From Poecilobothrus nobilitatus (taxonomy: Eukaryota > Arthropoda > Insecta > Diptera > Dolichopodidae), in the NCBI GenBank assembly GCA_947095535.1, contig OX352774.1, positions 233,269,825 to 233,333,824 on the forward strand: a DNA stretch of 64,000 bases, written 5' to 3'. The translations under genes and the position numbers were made by a program. Under the pieces are notes generated by a model, which was not told the origin of the DNA, did not search any database, and saw only the letters and a list, made by a program, of their open reading frames with translations. Positions within the stretch are counted from its first letter, which is position 1. The number at the start of each line of letters is the position of its first letter. Of this stretch, positions 23,837 to 37,027 are shown in pieces.

Positions 23837-25666
23837 TCAATGATCAGATCTAGGTATTAAATTGTTTAATTTTGGTTGAAACATTTCTTCAACAGTTTTT
23901 TCAACAACATCTGCTAATATCAATTTTAATTTATTCCAATCGGTTTCATCCGGTTGAGCACACATTTCAGCATAATATTTAATTTTCGGTTCAGTTCCAC
24001 TTGTGCGTAAAGTTAGGACAATCCCATTTTCAAAAGTAAAGGTAATCATTTGTGAACTTTTATTTGATGGTAAATCAGCTTTTCCACTTGATTGGGCAGT
24101 GTCTATACCTGTAGTTAAATCTCGAATAGATTTTATTTTATATTCACCAATAGCTTTTGGATAATTTCCAATTTTATTATCAAAATTTCTTATTCTTTCA
24201 AATATTTTTGTAATTGTTTCAGTATCATAACAAAACAAATATGAGTTATTTGTACAATGGAAACCATATTTTTTGTATAATTCATGTAATTTATCTTGTA
24301 ATGTTATATTACCATTTTCTTTTAGATAACAACACATTGTTGATAGTAAAGCTGCAGCGCTAACACCATCTTTATCAAGAACATTTGAAGAAAACATAAA
24401 TCCAATTGCTTCTTCAAAAGCAAACAACACTTTTTTATTAGCTTCCATCAATTCAACAGATTTATTTCCCATCCATTTAAAACCTGTTAAAGTTTCAATA
24501 AAATTGAAACCCTCTTCTTTAGCCATAGAACGTAAAATTTTTGAGCTGACAGTGCTAGCTAAAAAGTAACAATCTTTTAATGTCTCAGATGAATTATCTT
24601 TTAAATAACATTGTAAAGCCCACCATCCCAACAAAGCACCTAATTCATTACCAGTAAATATTTTCCATTCACTTGTTTTTGAATTTTTTTCAGCGCAAGC
24701 TAATCGATCTGCATCAGGATCATTAGCCAAAATAACAGTAATATTTTCTTTTTCTGCTAATGCAATTGATAATACTAAACATTCTTTACCTTCTTCTGGA
24801 TTTGGAAATTTAACAGTAGAAAATTCAGGATCTGGTGTACATTGCTCATGTACTGCTACCGGTTCTTTTAATTTTGAATATTTAAAGGCATCCAAAATTG
24901 ATGGATACCCAACACCATGCATAGCAGTATAAACAAATTTCATTTTACTTCTTTCATTTAAGTATAAAAACTCTTTAGGAATAATAGATACCAATTTTTT
25001 ATTATACAGATTACGCATTTCTTCAAAAGGATCTGCCACTAAAGAAGATTTTAATAAATTTAAGTCCCAAGAAGAATCTAATGGATTTAAACTTTCCTCG
25101 ATACTTTTTTGTATATTTTTATCATGGGGTGAAATAATTTGTGCTCCATTTGACCAATAAACTTTATAACCATTATCATCTTTTGGATTATGAGAAGCTG
25201 TAACCATTACACCAGCTAAACAATTTTTATTTATTATTCCAAATGGAACAAAAGGAGTTATCACCATTTCACTATATAAATAAACTGGAATGCCGGCATT
25301 TACGAATACACAAGTAGAAAGTTCTGCAAAACGTTTACTATTATAACGGCCGTCATAACCAAATATTACACCTTTATTTAATTCTTCCTTTTTAAAAAGT
25401 TGCTTTATATAATTACATAAACCTTGAGCCGTTTGAATAACAACTAAATCATTCATTGAATCAAATCCTGCTTGCATTCGACCTCTTAATCCTGCTGTTC
25501 CAAATGTTAATCGCTTGCATAGTCTACTGGATAATGTATTCCATTCATTTTTTTCAATTAATGTTTTTATTTCATTACGAGTTTTTTCATTTTTATCCCA
25601 ATCCAACCATTGTTGAATTTTCTTTTCAAGTTCAGGAGAATCAGAACCATAAGTTGTATTTACCAT
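23837..25666 (-). CDS. Pgm2: Phosphoglucomutase-2 / phosphopentomutase (PGM2 family)
   Basis: One uninterrupted frame of 609 residues, close to the length of human PGM2. The start chosen is the ATG at 25664-25666; the frame stays open a little further upstream but has no ATG there. All alpha-D-phosphohexomutase signatures are present: the phosphoserine loop TASHNPKDDNG with Ser158, the metal-binding loop DPDADR (316-321), the sugar-binding loops GFKWMG (395-400) and FEEAIGF (417-423), and the C-terminal phosphate-binding loop RTSGTEPK (554-561). Known role: cytosolic interconversion of ribose- or deoxyribose-1-phosphate and the 5-phosphates, with lower activity on glucose phosphates. Which substrate is preferred here cannot be read from the motifs. 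No intron is visible, yet nothing suggests a dead retrocopy. The next gene to the right is on the same strand about 1.7 kb away. Confidence 0.96.
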   Translation of the reverse strand: MVNTTYGSDSPELEKKIQQWLDWDKNEKTRNEIKTLIEKNEWNTLSSRLCKRLTFGTAGLRGRMQAGFDSMNDLVVIQTAQGLCNYIKQLFKKEELNKGVIFGYDGRYNSKRFAELSTCVFVNAGIPVYLYSEMVITPFVPFGIINKNCLAGVMVTASHNPKDDNGYKVYWSNGAQIISPHDKNIQKSIEESLNPLDSSWDLNLLKSSLVADPFEEMRNLYNKKLVSIIPKEFLYLNERSKMKFVYTAMHGVGYPSILDAFKYSKLKEPVAVHEQCTPDPEFSTVKFPNPEEGKECLVLSIALAEKENITVILANDPDADRLACAEKNSKTSEWKIFTGNELGALLGWWALQCYLKDNSSETLKDCYFLASTVSSKILRSMAKEEGFNFIETLTGFKWMGNKSVELMEANKKVLFAFEEAIGFMFSSNVLDKDGVSAAALLSTMCCYLKENGNITLQDKLHELYKKYGFHCTNNSYLFCYDTETITKIFERIRNFDNKIGNYPKAIGEYKIKSIRDLTTGIDTAQSSGKADLPSNKSSQMITFTFENGIVLTLRTSGTEPKIKYYAEMCAQPDETDWNKLKLILADVVEKTVEEMFQPKLNNLIPRSDH

Positions 25667-27405
25667 GATAAAAAACTTTTTATTTGACAAATCAATAAAA
25701 GTCAATTACAATAAAACAACAATCAAACATAAATCAAATAGATTTAATTGATAACACTTATGTGCCACTTTTACAAATAAGTTGAAAATATCTCCTTTTT
25801 TTTTTTAATTTAATTTTGATACACACCCTTCGGCCTTCAATACTAAATAATTAAATATGATATAGAACGCTAGAATACATTTTCTTATCGTTCAAATTAT
25901 GTTCTTATCTTATTGAAAAGTTATGACTTGTGACTTATAAAAAGGTTGAATATAAAATAACTTTAATTTTTAAATAAGTAAGAATTAAAAATTTTTGCTA
26001 TATGTAGTATACCGAAATAAATAAAACAAAATCCAACCCCAACAGTTTAATAGTCAGTTAACAACTGTTTAGTATTGAGGAGATTTGAGAAGAAATTGAT
26101 TATCCCATGTAGTACATCATGATCACATATGTTTGTAACTTGTATGTGGTTGTATAAATTTGTTGTGTCAAATTTTAATTATTGTGTTTTTAATTAATAC
26201 TAATTAAAGCTTTTCTAGCACTTCGAATAAATTCTACTCTAATATCAATATGCACATACATACATGTATTTATTGTATTATAGAATATAGATATCATATT
26301 AACTAAATGAAGAGTCGGAGTTCGGAAACAACAATGAGAAAATTTGTCACTTGACCCGCATGACCGTTGCTTTGACTGTTTTGGAACATTTGATTTACAT
26401 AATTTAGTTTCTCCTGGAAATATTTTTCATTAAAAAAAATGTTTAGTAGAACTTGATGTATTTAAATTAATATTATTTGCTTGCAGGGTTATAAAATATC
26501 AAATATTTTGTATATATTTCCTCTTCTGTCCGATTCATATATACATATGTACTTTTTTATTTTCTATAAATAATTTTTTGTTTTCTATTCTTTTATATAT
26601 TATGCTTTTTATTTGTTTAATTTTTTATTATTAAAAATTAATTATTGTTTTATTTTTTAAATGTAAAAAATAAAAATAAAGAGACAATTTTTTTATCATA
26701 AAAATACCATACTGTGTTAATAAAATAAATGTATGTATATTTAAAAAAAAATAAATTTACATATTAAAATATGTAAATTTTAGAAGAATCTGATCTGTAC
26801 ATTCATTAAATTATTGCTTTTAGATTAGTACAAAATCCTCTGATTTGACTGTAAACATGTAAAAACGTGCTAATTTTTGGCTAAAATAATTAAATAATGA
26901 TTGAATCGGAAAATGCATTTGAAAGAAAGTCTGATTTTTTTCAATTTGCATAGTTAATTAATAAGATATCTATGCTAGATTGATATGATGATGATCAGAT
27001 AAATATTTTTAAGTCAATATTCTCTTCAATAACTAGTTGAAAATGACAAATTTTTTTTAGCACAATTCGAAAAAATTGGCAACCTTTTCGAATCATGTTT
27101 TTAATAAATATGAATTTCTAACCTGAATTTTTACAAACCGTTCAGAGTGTAAAATGTCACAATTGACAAATTTTTATATTAAAAATTACAATTTGATTTA
27201 TTAGTTCCCATTTCTAACTTCCCTCTCGACATCCCACTAAATATCTGTACTCAATTCGAAAATTTTTTATAAAATTTCATACATGTTACATGATTAAAAA
27301 AATAAACAAGTGATTTCAAAAAATATTACAATTTCGAATTTATTATAAAATATGTATATGTATGAATTAAAGTCAAATTAATTTTTTTAGTTAAAATATT
27401 CCGAA
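25667..27405. other. Intergenic stretch between Pgm2 and the MTRFR-like gene
   Basis: About 1.7 kb with no convincing reading frame. The left part should contain the Pgm2 promoter and leader, on the minus strand. A GC-richer patch at about 26310-26400 has no recognisable content. A minus-strand AATAAA at 27339-27344, about 62 bases past the MTRFR-like stop, is a candidate poly(A) signal for that gene. Confidence 0.55.
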
Positions 27406-27861
27406 TTATGTTTCATTATCCTCACTTTTCTTCCAATATTCCTTTAAGCTATCAAGTTTTTTTCTTCGACGATTTTTTTCATTTATTTTTTTATTATCAA
27501 TAGTTTTCTGTTGTGTCTCAATAGACTCTTCACCGTTATATAATACATCTAATTTATTTAATAAAATTTTTCTAGCTTCTTTTTGATTTGCTGGAAGTGA
27601 ACGATGCATATGACATTTAACAACAATGTTTGTTGGTAAATGCTTTAAAACAACAGCATTTGACGTTTTATTAACAGCTTGTCCACCAGGTCCAGAACCA
27701 CGAACAAATGTTTCTTCTATATCTGATTCTAATAAATTTGGATACTTTGAATAATCTAATGATTTTTTAAAACGAAAATTTGTTAAAACAGATGCTGATA
27801 AATGATTTCGTAAAACATTATTATGTAATTGTATAAGTCTATTCAAAGAATTTGATAACAT
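27406..27861 (-). CDS. MTRFR: Mitochondrial GGQ rescue factor (MTRFR/C12orf65-like)
   Basis: A single frame of 151 residues with ATG at 27859-27861. Residues 1-33 contain Arg/Lys, Ser and Leu but no acidic residue, as expected of a mitochondrial import signal. The class I release-factor catalytic loop [14 protein letters not shown] is present with GGQ at 59-61. There is no stop-codon-recognition domain, and the protein ends in a basic helix-like tail ([22 protein letters not shown]). Size and order fit MTRFR (human, about 166 residues) better than the longer full release factors. ICT1/MRPL58 also has GGQ and a basic tail but is usually longer. Known role: hydrolysis of peptidyl-tRNA on stalled mitochondrial large subunits. 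It diverges from the CAP locus, whose likely first exon ends only 660 bases away. Confidence 0.92.
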   Translation of the reverse strand: MLSNSLNRLIQLHNNVLRNHLSASVLTNFRFKKSLDYSKYPNLLESDIEETFVRGSGPGGQAVNKTSNAVVLKHLPTNIVVKCHMHRSLPANQKEARKILLNKLDVLYNGEESIETQQKTIDNKKINEKNRRRKKLDSLKEYWKKSEDNET

Positions 27862-28369
27862 GCTTTAGACAAAATTTTTTCTTATTATACTTTTCAATAT
27901 TTCAATATTTTTTAATTTTAATTTGTTTGATTTTACATGACATACTAATTGTCACTGGGAGAAATGAGAAAAGAATTTAAATGACATTTATACATGTTTG
28001 ACATTAAATTTAAAGGTTGCTAGACTTGAAACTAAAACCATGCTAAAATTTTTGTTTTGGCCTTTGGAAATTACTTGTATAATTAATAATTTAATTTGCA
28101 AAATTTTGACAAAAACATATTATTATTTCTATTTAATTTTTTTTTTATTAAAAGCATGGAGTAGAGAAGAAAGAAAAATTTTAAATAAAAAAATATCAAA
28201 TTTTTAATTTGATTGTGGCTTGATTACAACAAATCTAGTATGTGTATGGGCTGGAAGAATGAAAAAATCTGAACGCTTACAATTTTTTGACATTTAGCGG
28301 CACCATTATTAAAGCTAATGTCAAATTGAATAAAAAAAAAAAAGAAAAAATAATCCTTTGTGGCTCTCC
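27862..28369. promoter_or_regulatory. Presumed bidirectional promoter region, MTRFR-like and CAP
   Basis: About 500 bases separate the MTRFR-like start codon from the likely first CAP exon. No core element can be assigned with confidence. An inverted repeat lies at 28287-28324, where TTGACATTTAGC faces GCTAATGTCAA across a 15-base loop in a GC-richer patch. A short plus-strand open frame (about 28040-28207) starting MLKFLFWPLEI is probably chance. Confidence 0.4.
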
Positions 28370-28521
28370 AAGTCTCCAGTTAGTTTGGTTTGGTGAAATA
28401 TTTTCTTTTATTTTAGTAATTATTCAACTATATTTGAGTTTTTGTGTTTAAATAAAATATTGTGTGTATATTTATTAAAAAAGAAATAAAATAATTGTGA
28501 TAATAAATTTGTAACGCGAAG
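28370..28521 (+). other. capt: Candidate 5' untranslated first exon of the CAP locus
   Basis: The sequence GTAACGCGAAG followed by GTAAGTCAT is the best splice donor in this interval (donor GT at 28522-28523). The stretch before it is somewhat less A+T-rich than its surroundings, with GGCTCTCCAAGTCTCCAG near 28362-28380, and contains no ATG followed by a useful frame. It could supply the leader for the start-codon exon at 37028 or for other CAP transcripts. The left end is a guess. Confidence 0.4.
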
Positions 28522-30645
28522 GTAAGTCATTTAAAAATACAATTTTATTTCATAAATTTTTAAAATAAATTTTGGGTGTGAAAGCTTTTTTTTCGTATTT
28601 TATAATATATTTTTTTTATTCAATAAATTTTTGCTTTTTTTTTTTTTGTCCAACTAGAATATTTACGTATCTATAATATAAATATGTGTCATATTTAAAA
28701 CACCGGTATAATTATACAAAAAAAAAAAAGGTTATTCATTGAAGTAGAATAATTTTTTAACAACAATATAATAAATGATTTAGAATTAAAAAAAAGACTG
28801 AGTCATTAAATTTAAAAAAGAATGAAATAATCTTTTTTTTTAACATTCTTTTTATGTTAAATATTGAACTTTTCTTTTTTTATTCAATTATAAGTATTTT
28901 TAGGTACCACCTCCCCAAATTGGAATTTTTCCATAAAAAAAAAACCTAAAATAAGCAAATTTAAAACATACAATTAATGTAAACGATGTCTAACAACATA
29001 ATTAAAACATTATGTATATACACGTTCAAATTGGTATCTTATCAAAATTTAAAAATGATAAAATTTTCTTCGTAAAATAAAATTTAGAAAAAAAATTTGT
29101 GTTCTTAAAAGTGTATATAAACTTTTAGAACACAAATTTTTTTTCTAAATTTTATTTTTTTGTAATTTCTACCTTGAAAATTTTCAATAGTATTTAAAGT
29201 ACATGCATAAGTGCTCTTGTATATTATTAAAAAGAAAATTGCTATTAAGAATAAATTAAAAAGGTAAAATGAAAAAAAAAAAAAAATTCAATAATTATTT
29301 TTCTTTAGCTTGCTAGTGCGCCAAATTAGCAAAAATTAAAAAAAAAAAATGTTCTAATAATAATATTAAAATAGGAATTACTGATCCATGTTTTAATATT
29401 GTGCATCATGTAATATTCGGTTATTTTTATTTTTATTTTGCCTTTTTAAAATGGTAAATAAGTTTTTTGACTTTGAAAAAAGAAAAAATAAATTATTTAA
29501 TACCATAAGAGGAAGTTTGCAGCTTTAATTTTTTATGATTCATAAATCAGTTACAAACTGGATAATCTTCGAACAAAATAAAGAAAAAAAAATTACATAG
29601 AAATAGATAATGTTTCTTTTTTTTCTTTTAATAAACGAGTTTTTTTACCTTTGCTTTTGTTCATTGCCTGTTAGAGATTCAAAAAAAAGTATGAAATCTT
29701 TTTTTTTATTAATAAGATAGAAAAAATAAAATAAGAAAAAAAAAAGAATTGCAACAAAATATACATATTATTATGTAGTAGGTATAATAGAAAACTGATT
29801 AAATAAAATAAAAAGAAATAAAGTAATTATAAAGAATATTTACATATTAAAAAAATTTTAAATCATTCTATAAAAATAGTTAAGAATTCAGGATTAAGTT
29901 TTTTACTTAATGAAATGTTTATTGAAATGGTATTATTAAAATATAAAACAAACATGACTCTTTCGATATAATGTAAAATAACTGTAAATAAGATTCATTT
30001 GAATCCTTTAAATTAAGTTTTTATTATTTCTTGATCGTTTTTACTAAATTTCACTATAATTATAATACCTACTTATTAGATTATTACATACTTTTACATT
30101 ACTTAAAATATTAATTTTTAAATAATTACTTTCGATTGTTTTTTTTTTTTTAATTCTTGCAATTTTAGTAAAGAGTACTTTAATAAACGTTTTCGGTTAC
30201 TTTTTAATTCCAGAAATTTTCAAATTTCAAAAAGTTTTTAATTGATAAAAAAAATTTTTTTAATTAAAATTGCAAGAAACTTATAAAAGTACTTAATCAT
30301 TAAAAATGTTTAAAAAATAAATAAAAAAGAAGTTCTTTCATTGAATAGTCCAACATTTTGATCCTAACAATTTATAATATTATCACTTGTTGAATGAACA
30401 ATAATAATGTTTCCGTAACAATTCATAAGTTATATGTATATTATGTATGTATGTACTTACCTATTTATATGAATTTTTAAATATCTACCGATTTATATGT
30501 ATTCTATTTTTATATTGATTTTCTTAAGTAGGATAATTTAATTAATATTTTTATTTTAGTTTTAAACTTTTTTAATGATAAAAAAAAAAAAATTTAACTA
30601 ATAAGATGAAATTTTTTTAATCGTAGTTAGTATTACATTAATTTA

Positions 30646-30678
<33 letters not shown>

Positions 30679-33600
30679 TTTGTATATTGTATATGTATAT
30701 ATATATATATTTATATAAGATATAATTATCTCAATTTATTAAATTTCAATAAACAACTACTAAATAAATTTATTTAATAAGTATTTCCAATTTTATATTT
30801 GAACTGCAAAAATATTATCATAGCTCTCATACTAACTAAATAAATAAACAAAATATCATTTTATGGTTTAATAATTTTGTGCGCATATTTTCTCCTCCCT
30901 GTTTTAGTTTTTCCCAAATATTTTGTGCTGAATTTCAAAAAATTCTCTTTAGTTAAACCGGAAAACAAATCATGAATTAATATTAATATAATATTTACGC
31001 AATGAAATAAAGCAATTCATTATATATTAAAAAAAAAAAAAAATCATTCATTAAAATTGTAGAAATTATTCAAGAGATTTTTATTAATTTTCATGATTTT
31101 AATTAAATTTTTTTTTTTTATACAAACATTTTTTTTGATGCGGTTGATATGAATTTTTCTTTGTAACCGTTATGGTTTTTTTATTTATTTATTTTTTGTT
31201 GTAGTTGGTCAATTAAATCTTTTGTTAATAAATTGATTTGGGTGTGATTTTTTTTTTTTTTTTTTTTCAAAAAAATATTTTTTATTACCAGGATATGATA
31301 TCCTCAGAAACCAAATATCTTTATTTAATTGAAAATTGTTCATCATTTTCTAAATGAATGTTATATATATTTTTTTTTTTTGCTTAAAAAATATACAAAT
31401 AACTAAAAGGTCATTGTTTTTGTTTTTTAATAATTTTCTAAAATTTCGTCACACAAAAAACAAATTTGTAAATATATTTGCATTAATTTTTCGGAAATTT
31501 TCCAAACCTCAAAAATAAATATTATTTTCTTACATATTATTAACAAAATATGTTTGCATTATCAGTGTAAAATTTTTATATTTTTCGGTAAAATCATTGT
31601 TTTTACAATATAAAATCTTCTTTTTTTTCCCGCCCCCCTCGCCTAATAAAATATCTAATATAGAATGTAAATATTACAAATTAAAAGTATAAATTTTTTG
31701 TTATTATTATTCAGTACGCATGCTAATAAAAAAAAAAAAAAAACATAGCACAGGTTAATTTGTGATTGTTGAATGAATATGGTTTTTCCCCCCTTTAATA
31801 TTTTCTCAATAAAATGTTATTATTTAAGGGGATCCATTGATGTGCTGCAAAAATAGATCTATTTTATATAAACGAAACAAAAAAAAAGTGAAGGCACTCC
31901 TTAGTGAAAACAATATAATTTGTAGCTTAAAACAATCGTATAAAAGTTAAAATATAATCTAATTTTTAATTTTAAATTGTTACAACAAATTTAAACATTT
32001 TTATATATGTACGTATACATTCTTATACATACTTATACATATGTATACTTTTAAAATGTCCTTATTCTAAAACGTCGTTATATTTATAAGAAAATCATAT
32101 ACTTTTTACTTTAGTTTTAAAATATATTTTGGATATTGGATGACGCATATCATAAAGTAAAAATATCGAAAATATATTAAAAGTAAAAAAAAAAAAGAAA
32201 AATAAAAGTAGAAAAAATTTCTATATAAAACATGAATGATACCTTACATACCTTACGTTTATAATGATACCTTAATTTTATAAAACCTTACGTTTATAAA
32301 ACAAAATTTTGCAATTTAAAAAGTCTTATTAAATTAAATATTGAATTCAAATTTTATATTTAAAACTCTGATGCAATTACTGTTAAGAAAATAAAATTTC
32401 TTTAGAAAACATAAAATAGAAATTATTATTACTTATTTAGAACTAATTTTAAAAAACTATAAATATTAATACTTTTTTTAAAGTATTATAAACAATGTAA
32501 TGAAGAAATTAATATAAAACAATTTTTTTATTTAGAAACAATTAAAAATCAAAAAATTTATAGATACATTCACAAAAAAGAAGTTTAAAAATTTACTATA
32601 ACTCATAACTCTTCTTTTTTTTTAAAGCCATTCATTTTTAGGACCTCTTTTATTTGAAAAAATATTAGATTAGAAAAAATACATATTATATAGATGATAT
32701 ATTTAATATTCTTTCTAAAATTTCTTTAATATTACTTTAATTTGAAGTATTGGGAAACTAAAATATCTTCTTTTTGTTTTTTGTAAAAAAAAAAAAAAAA
32801 TTTAAACATTTCCTAAATTGTTATTGCGCAGAAACCAGATGATGTGAACTTATGAAATAAAGTTATTCTCTTGGAAATAGCACCAAAAAAAAAAATAACT
32901 ATACAGACTTAAAACACATTATGAATGAGTAAAATAATAACACTTTACATTATATATTCTTTATTATTTTATATATTTATTTTTTTTTTGTATCATTTTT
33001 ACCATTAAAGAATGACATTTCATCAACGGAGTATACAAAAAAAAAAAAAAAAAAAAATTGTTGAAACCTTTTTTTTTTTCTTTTTATAAATACATGGATT
33101 ATTACTGAGTATTTTCTTAGTGTTTTCTTTAAAAGATTTGAGAAAAAAAATCTGTGGTTATTCTTTTTTTTTTTTTTTTTTAATAAAATTTATTTCGTTA
33201 AAAAATAAAAGAATAAAAAAAATTAAAAAAAAGTCAATATTTCAAAAATTTAATCATTAAATTTTCCAAAAAATATTTGCAATACAAAAAAAAAAAGGAA
33301 TATAATATTATAAACAAAAAAAAAAAAAATTAAGCTATTTTATTCTGGATAAAATATTTAGAAGAAGTCAGAAAAAATATTGATGCTAAATAATAAAAAG
33401 AAAATTTTCTAATAATAATATGATATTATGATATTTAATATTAATTTTTTTTTTTGTTTTTTTAGTATAGACTCTATATAGAGTAATCCACTGGAATAGA
33501 CGTTTTTTTATTTTTTTTGTTTTATTTTTGAAATAAATTTTAAATAAATGTAAAAAAACAAAAAAAATTATTATATTAGGTATTTAAAATTTAAAAAAAA

Positions 33601-36600
33601 AAAAAAAGTAAAAATACCAAAGTTTAAAAGAATTAAAAAGTGTATATGTGTGTGTGTAATACAATAATTCCAATCCAATTCCAGAGGGAATACCTACAAA
33701 CAAAAAAATTAATTTTCTACTTATAATGTATATTCTACTCTTCTTTATTAATATTATAGAAGTTTGTTTTAGTACAAATAAAATATAGAATTGTATATAA
33801 CAAAAATCTATAATGTAGTGTAAAAAAAAAAAAAAAAAAAAAAAATTAAAATATTCTATTAAATTACAAAAAAAGAAAATCTTTCCTAAGAAGTACAGTC
33901 AAAAAATTATCAAAAGAAAAATAAGTAAAGTTTTCTATCAGATTATAAATCTATAACCAAAAAAAAAAAAAAAAAAAAAAAAAACAAGAAAAAAGAAAAA
34001 AGTAAAGGAAGAAAAAAAAGGATTTCTTTTGTAATATAAAAATCCGGGCGTTAACTTGATGACCTATTTCAGTTTTACTTCATTTCCTAATTTTTTTTTT
34101 TTTATATTCTATTTTGTATTATTATTTTTTTTTTTTTGACAGAAATCCCGTCTTCAATAAAACTTTCGAAATAATTTTTTTCATCTTTAATTTTTCTTTC
34201 CCTTAAATAATTGTAGTAAAAATTTACATATAAAAACTTCAGAATATGCAAGCAATATTATGTACAAATAATATTGTACTTAATATAGTAAATTATATAT
34301 ATATATAGAAAATATTTTACAAAGTGCAAAAAAAGAAAAAAAAAAAAAAAAAAGTGATTTTGTAATTTTTTAAAATACACAAATAAAAATATATTGTAAT
34401 GATTTTTTTGATTTTTTTTTAATGATTACTGATTAGTGATTAGTAATTACTGATTTGTGTTAATTAAATTATAAATACGTTATTTAGAATAATTATAAAA
34501 AAATTTAAAGCTTATTATACGGTTAATTAGATTTTTTAAAGTAAAAAAAGAAAAATCTTTTTTTTTTTATTTATTTAATTTGCTGTTTTTTTTTTTTTTA
34601 TAATTAATTTGGTTGTGTGTTGTTGCTTTTAAAGATTTTATAAAGGTATAACAAAAACACTTAAATTATGAAATGAATCAATGATTTTGTTAAATTAAAT
34701 CATGGATTTAATTTTTAATAAACGTAAAAATTAAATTTGTTACATATAAGTACCAAATAAAATTTAATTAATATTTATTATTAGTTATTACCTACCATTT
34801 GTTTTTTAATTTTTTTTTTTTTTAATTAAGGCAAAAAAACACTAATGTAACTATTCTTTATATATCTGATTCTTAATAATATCTGTACATATTTAGAGAA
34901 ATTTAAGATTTTTATGGATTTTTTTCTTTAAATATATATGCAGTTAGATACGATTTTCTTTTAAATGTTATTTAAGTGGAGATAATAAAATAAGATGTTA
35001 TTAATTATAGTAATGAATATTATATATTTAAAGGATTTTGTTTTAAATTTTATAAAAATTAATAAAAAATTAAAAATGTATAGTTACTTCAATTTTTGAT
35101 GGTTTCAAGGAAAACAAAATAATAATTTCATATTTAAAATATAATAATTTTTATTTGTAATTTAAAATTTCTTATGACTCATTTAATTATATACATTCGA
35201 AATAAATGTATGGATAAATTTTGTTCGAAATTTTTTTTTGTTTAGTACCTACAGAAAAATAATATTTTAACTACAAAAATAATAAAATATAGATTTTTAT
35301 GTTTTATTGATGTTTTTGAATATAAAATTATTTTCCTATATTTTGCTATTAATTATTTTCCTAAAGAACTTTTTCTAAATTTTTAATACACGTTAAATAA
35401 AAATACATATGTATATGATTTCCGTTTAAAGAGCTTACATGACATAACAATTCAATAGAAGTTTAGTATTATTTGATAACTAAAATGTTCTAATTTAAAA
35501 TTGTGAGGGGTCTTGTCATCATCATTGTTTTTATTATTCACATTTTTATGAATCTTATCACTCACTTTTGGTGTCACCATTAAAAAATTAACTGTCAAAA
35601 ATAGTTCCCATTGTGTACTGTAAAAAATATATAATATTTCCATATAAAAAATTTCGGTGTCATCAATCAAAAAAATTAATGATATACATTCTTCTTATAA
35701 TTGACTTACTTTTTATTTGGTTAAAGGTACTATTTGCTTCAGTTGTTTTCAAAAAACATCAAAGAATTTTTAAATATCATATTTAAAATAAAAGTGATGA
35801 AAAAATTATAGTTTTAATATAAAAATTAATAAGAAAAGGGAATATTTTAAAAGTTTTAAATAAAAGTGATAAAAATAAGCATAAATATAAAAATTCTGAA
35901 AATAATAGTTTTTGTGAAATTTTTTTTTCCCATAATCTCATTTATTAATTTTAAAACTTAACATTTTTTAAACATCTTAAAAATAAAAACACTTCTCAAC
36001 AGTTATTTAAAAACTATATATATTTATAAGTTCAATTCATTCACTTTCATTCATTCATAGCAAAAATGAAAGGTTCATTCATTTAATGATATTCATGATA
36101 CCGAATAGCCTTTTTCATTCATTTTTGCTTTCATTCACTTTTTAGTAAATAATGACAGGGGCCTCAATCTACTTTTCATGCATATCATGTTAGACTTGTG
36201 ATACATACATATATGCAAAATTTTCCATTCGATTAGTTGAACCATTGATCTTTAAATTTTGTTTGAATACAAAAAGCTAAATTATCATGTTAAATGGCTT
36301 ATAGTACCATAATGGAATACACTTGCGACACACGTATCATAATACAAGTCTAAAATGATGAGAGTATTAAATTTATATCTTAAAATTTAGTATTTTAATT
36401 TTATGTAAATTAACCCGTTTAATAAACTAAAGATTTTTCATTTGTGATAAGTACAACATGAAAGTTAAAATTAATAATAAAAAAAGTAATCCCTTTCAGA
36501 CCTCAATACATATGTATATTTTAGCCAACCAACTTTAAAAAAAATATATTTTGAATCGTATCTTGAATCGTATTTAGAATATCCTTTACTTAATATTTTT

Positions 36601-37027
36601 TAAATTGAATTACAAAAAATAAACTGCTACTTATTAAATTTTTTTTTTTTTTTTTTTCATTGAACTGTTAAATTTTTTAAAGTTTAAAAAACAGTCTATT
36701 TTTTAATTTTATTTATTTAATTGTTTTAATTTAATTTTAATCAAATTTAAAACTAAAAAAAGTGTAACCATAAATACAAAATTCTTTTAAAAACAAAAAA
36801 AAAAAAAAAACGAAAAAAATCTTTAAAAGTTAAAGCACATATTAAATTCAAATCTGATTTCCTTTTTAAGAAACAAGTTTGTTAAAATTACTTGTTATAA
36901 AAAAAAAAAAACAACCATATGTTAGAATATTAAATTTTATTAAAATAAAAATAAATTAACGAAATATATATATAAAAAAAAAAAGGAAAATAAAAACTAG
37001 AAACGAACTAAAATAAAAACCACAAAC
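28522..37027. other. First CAP intron (presumed), no gene seen
   Basis: About 8.5 kb of A+T-rich sequence with very long poly-A and poly-T tracts. Apart from the hairpin at 29074-29156 and a weaker inverted pair near 30152-30296 (TTCTTGCAATTTTA facing TAAAATTGCAAGAA), I see no structure. A region of TTCATTCA repeats lies at about 36030-36145. Assigning this stretch as an intron depends on the first-exon call. Confidence 0.45.
29074..29156. repeat. Long near-perfect hairpin in the first CAP intron
   Basis: The arm beginning AAAATAAAATTTAGAAAAAA at 29074 and ending TTCTTAAAAGT at 29112 is matched by its complement from 29121 to about 29156, with one extra base in the left arm and a loop of about 8 bases. 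Nearly 38 pairs form, including the mixed TTTGTGTTCT segment, so this is not just A/T symmetry. Confidence 0.85.

Noticed and set aside
28040..28207. Small plus-strand frame starting MLKFLFWPLEI next to the MTRFR-like gene
   Set aside because: Hydrophobic start is suggestive of a small membrane protein, but it has poly-T-derived residues in the middle, no recognisable family and no splice or poly(A) support.
35452..35670. Minus-strand frame of 72 codons with MVTPKVSDKIHKNVNN
   Set aside because: No domain, no splice context; length is within what chance gives in this intron.
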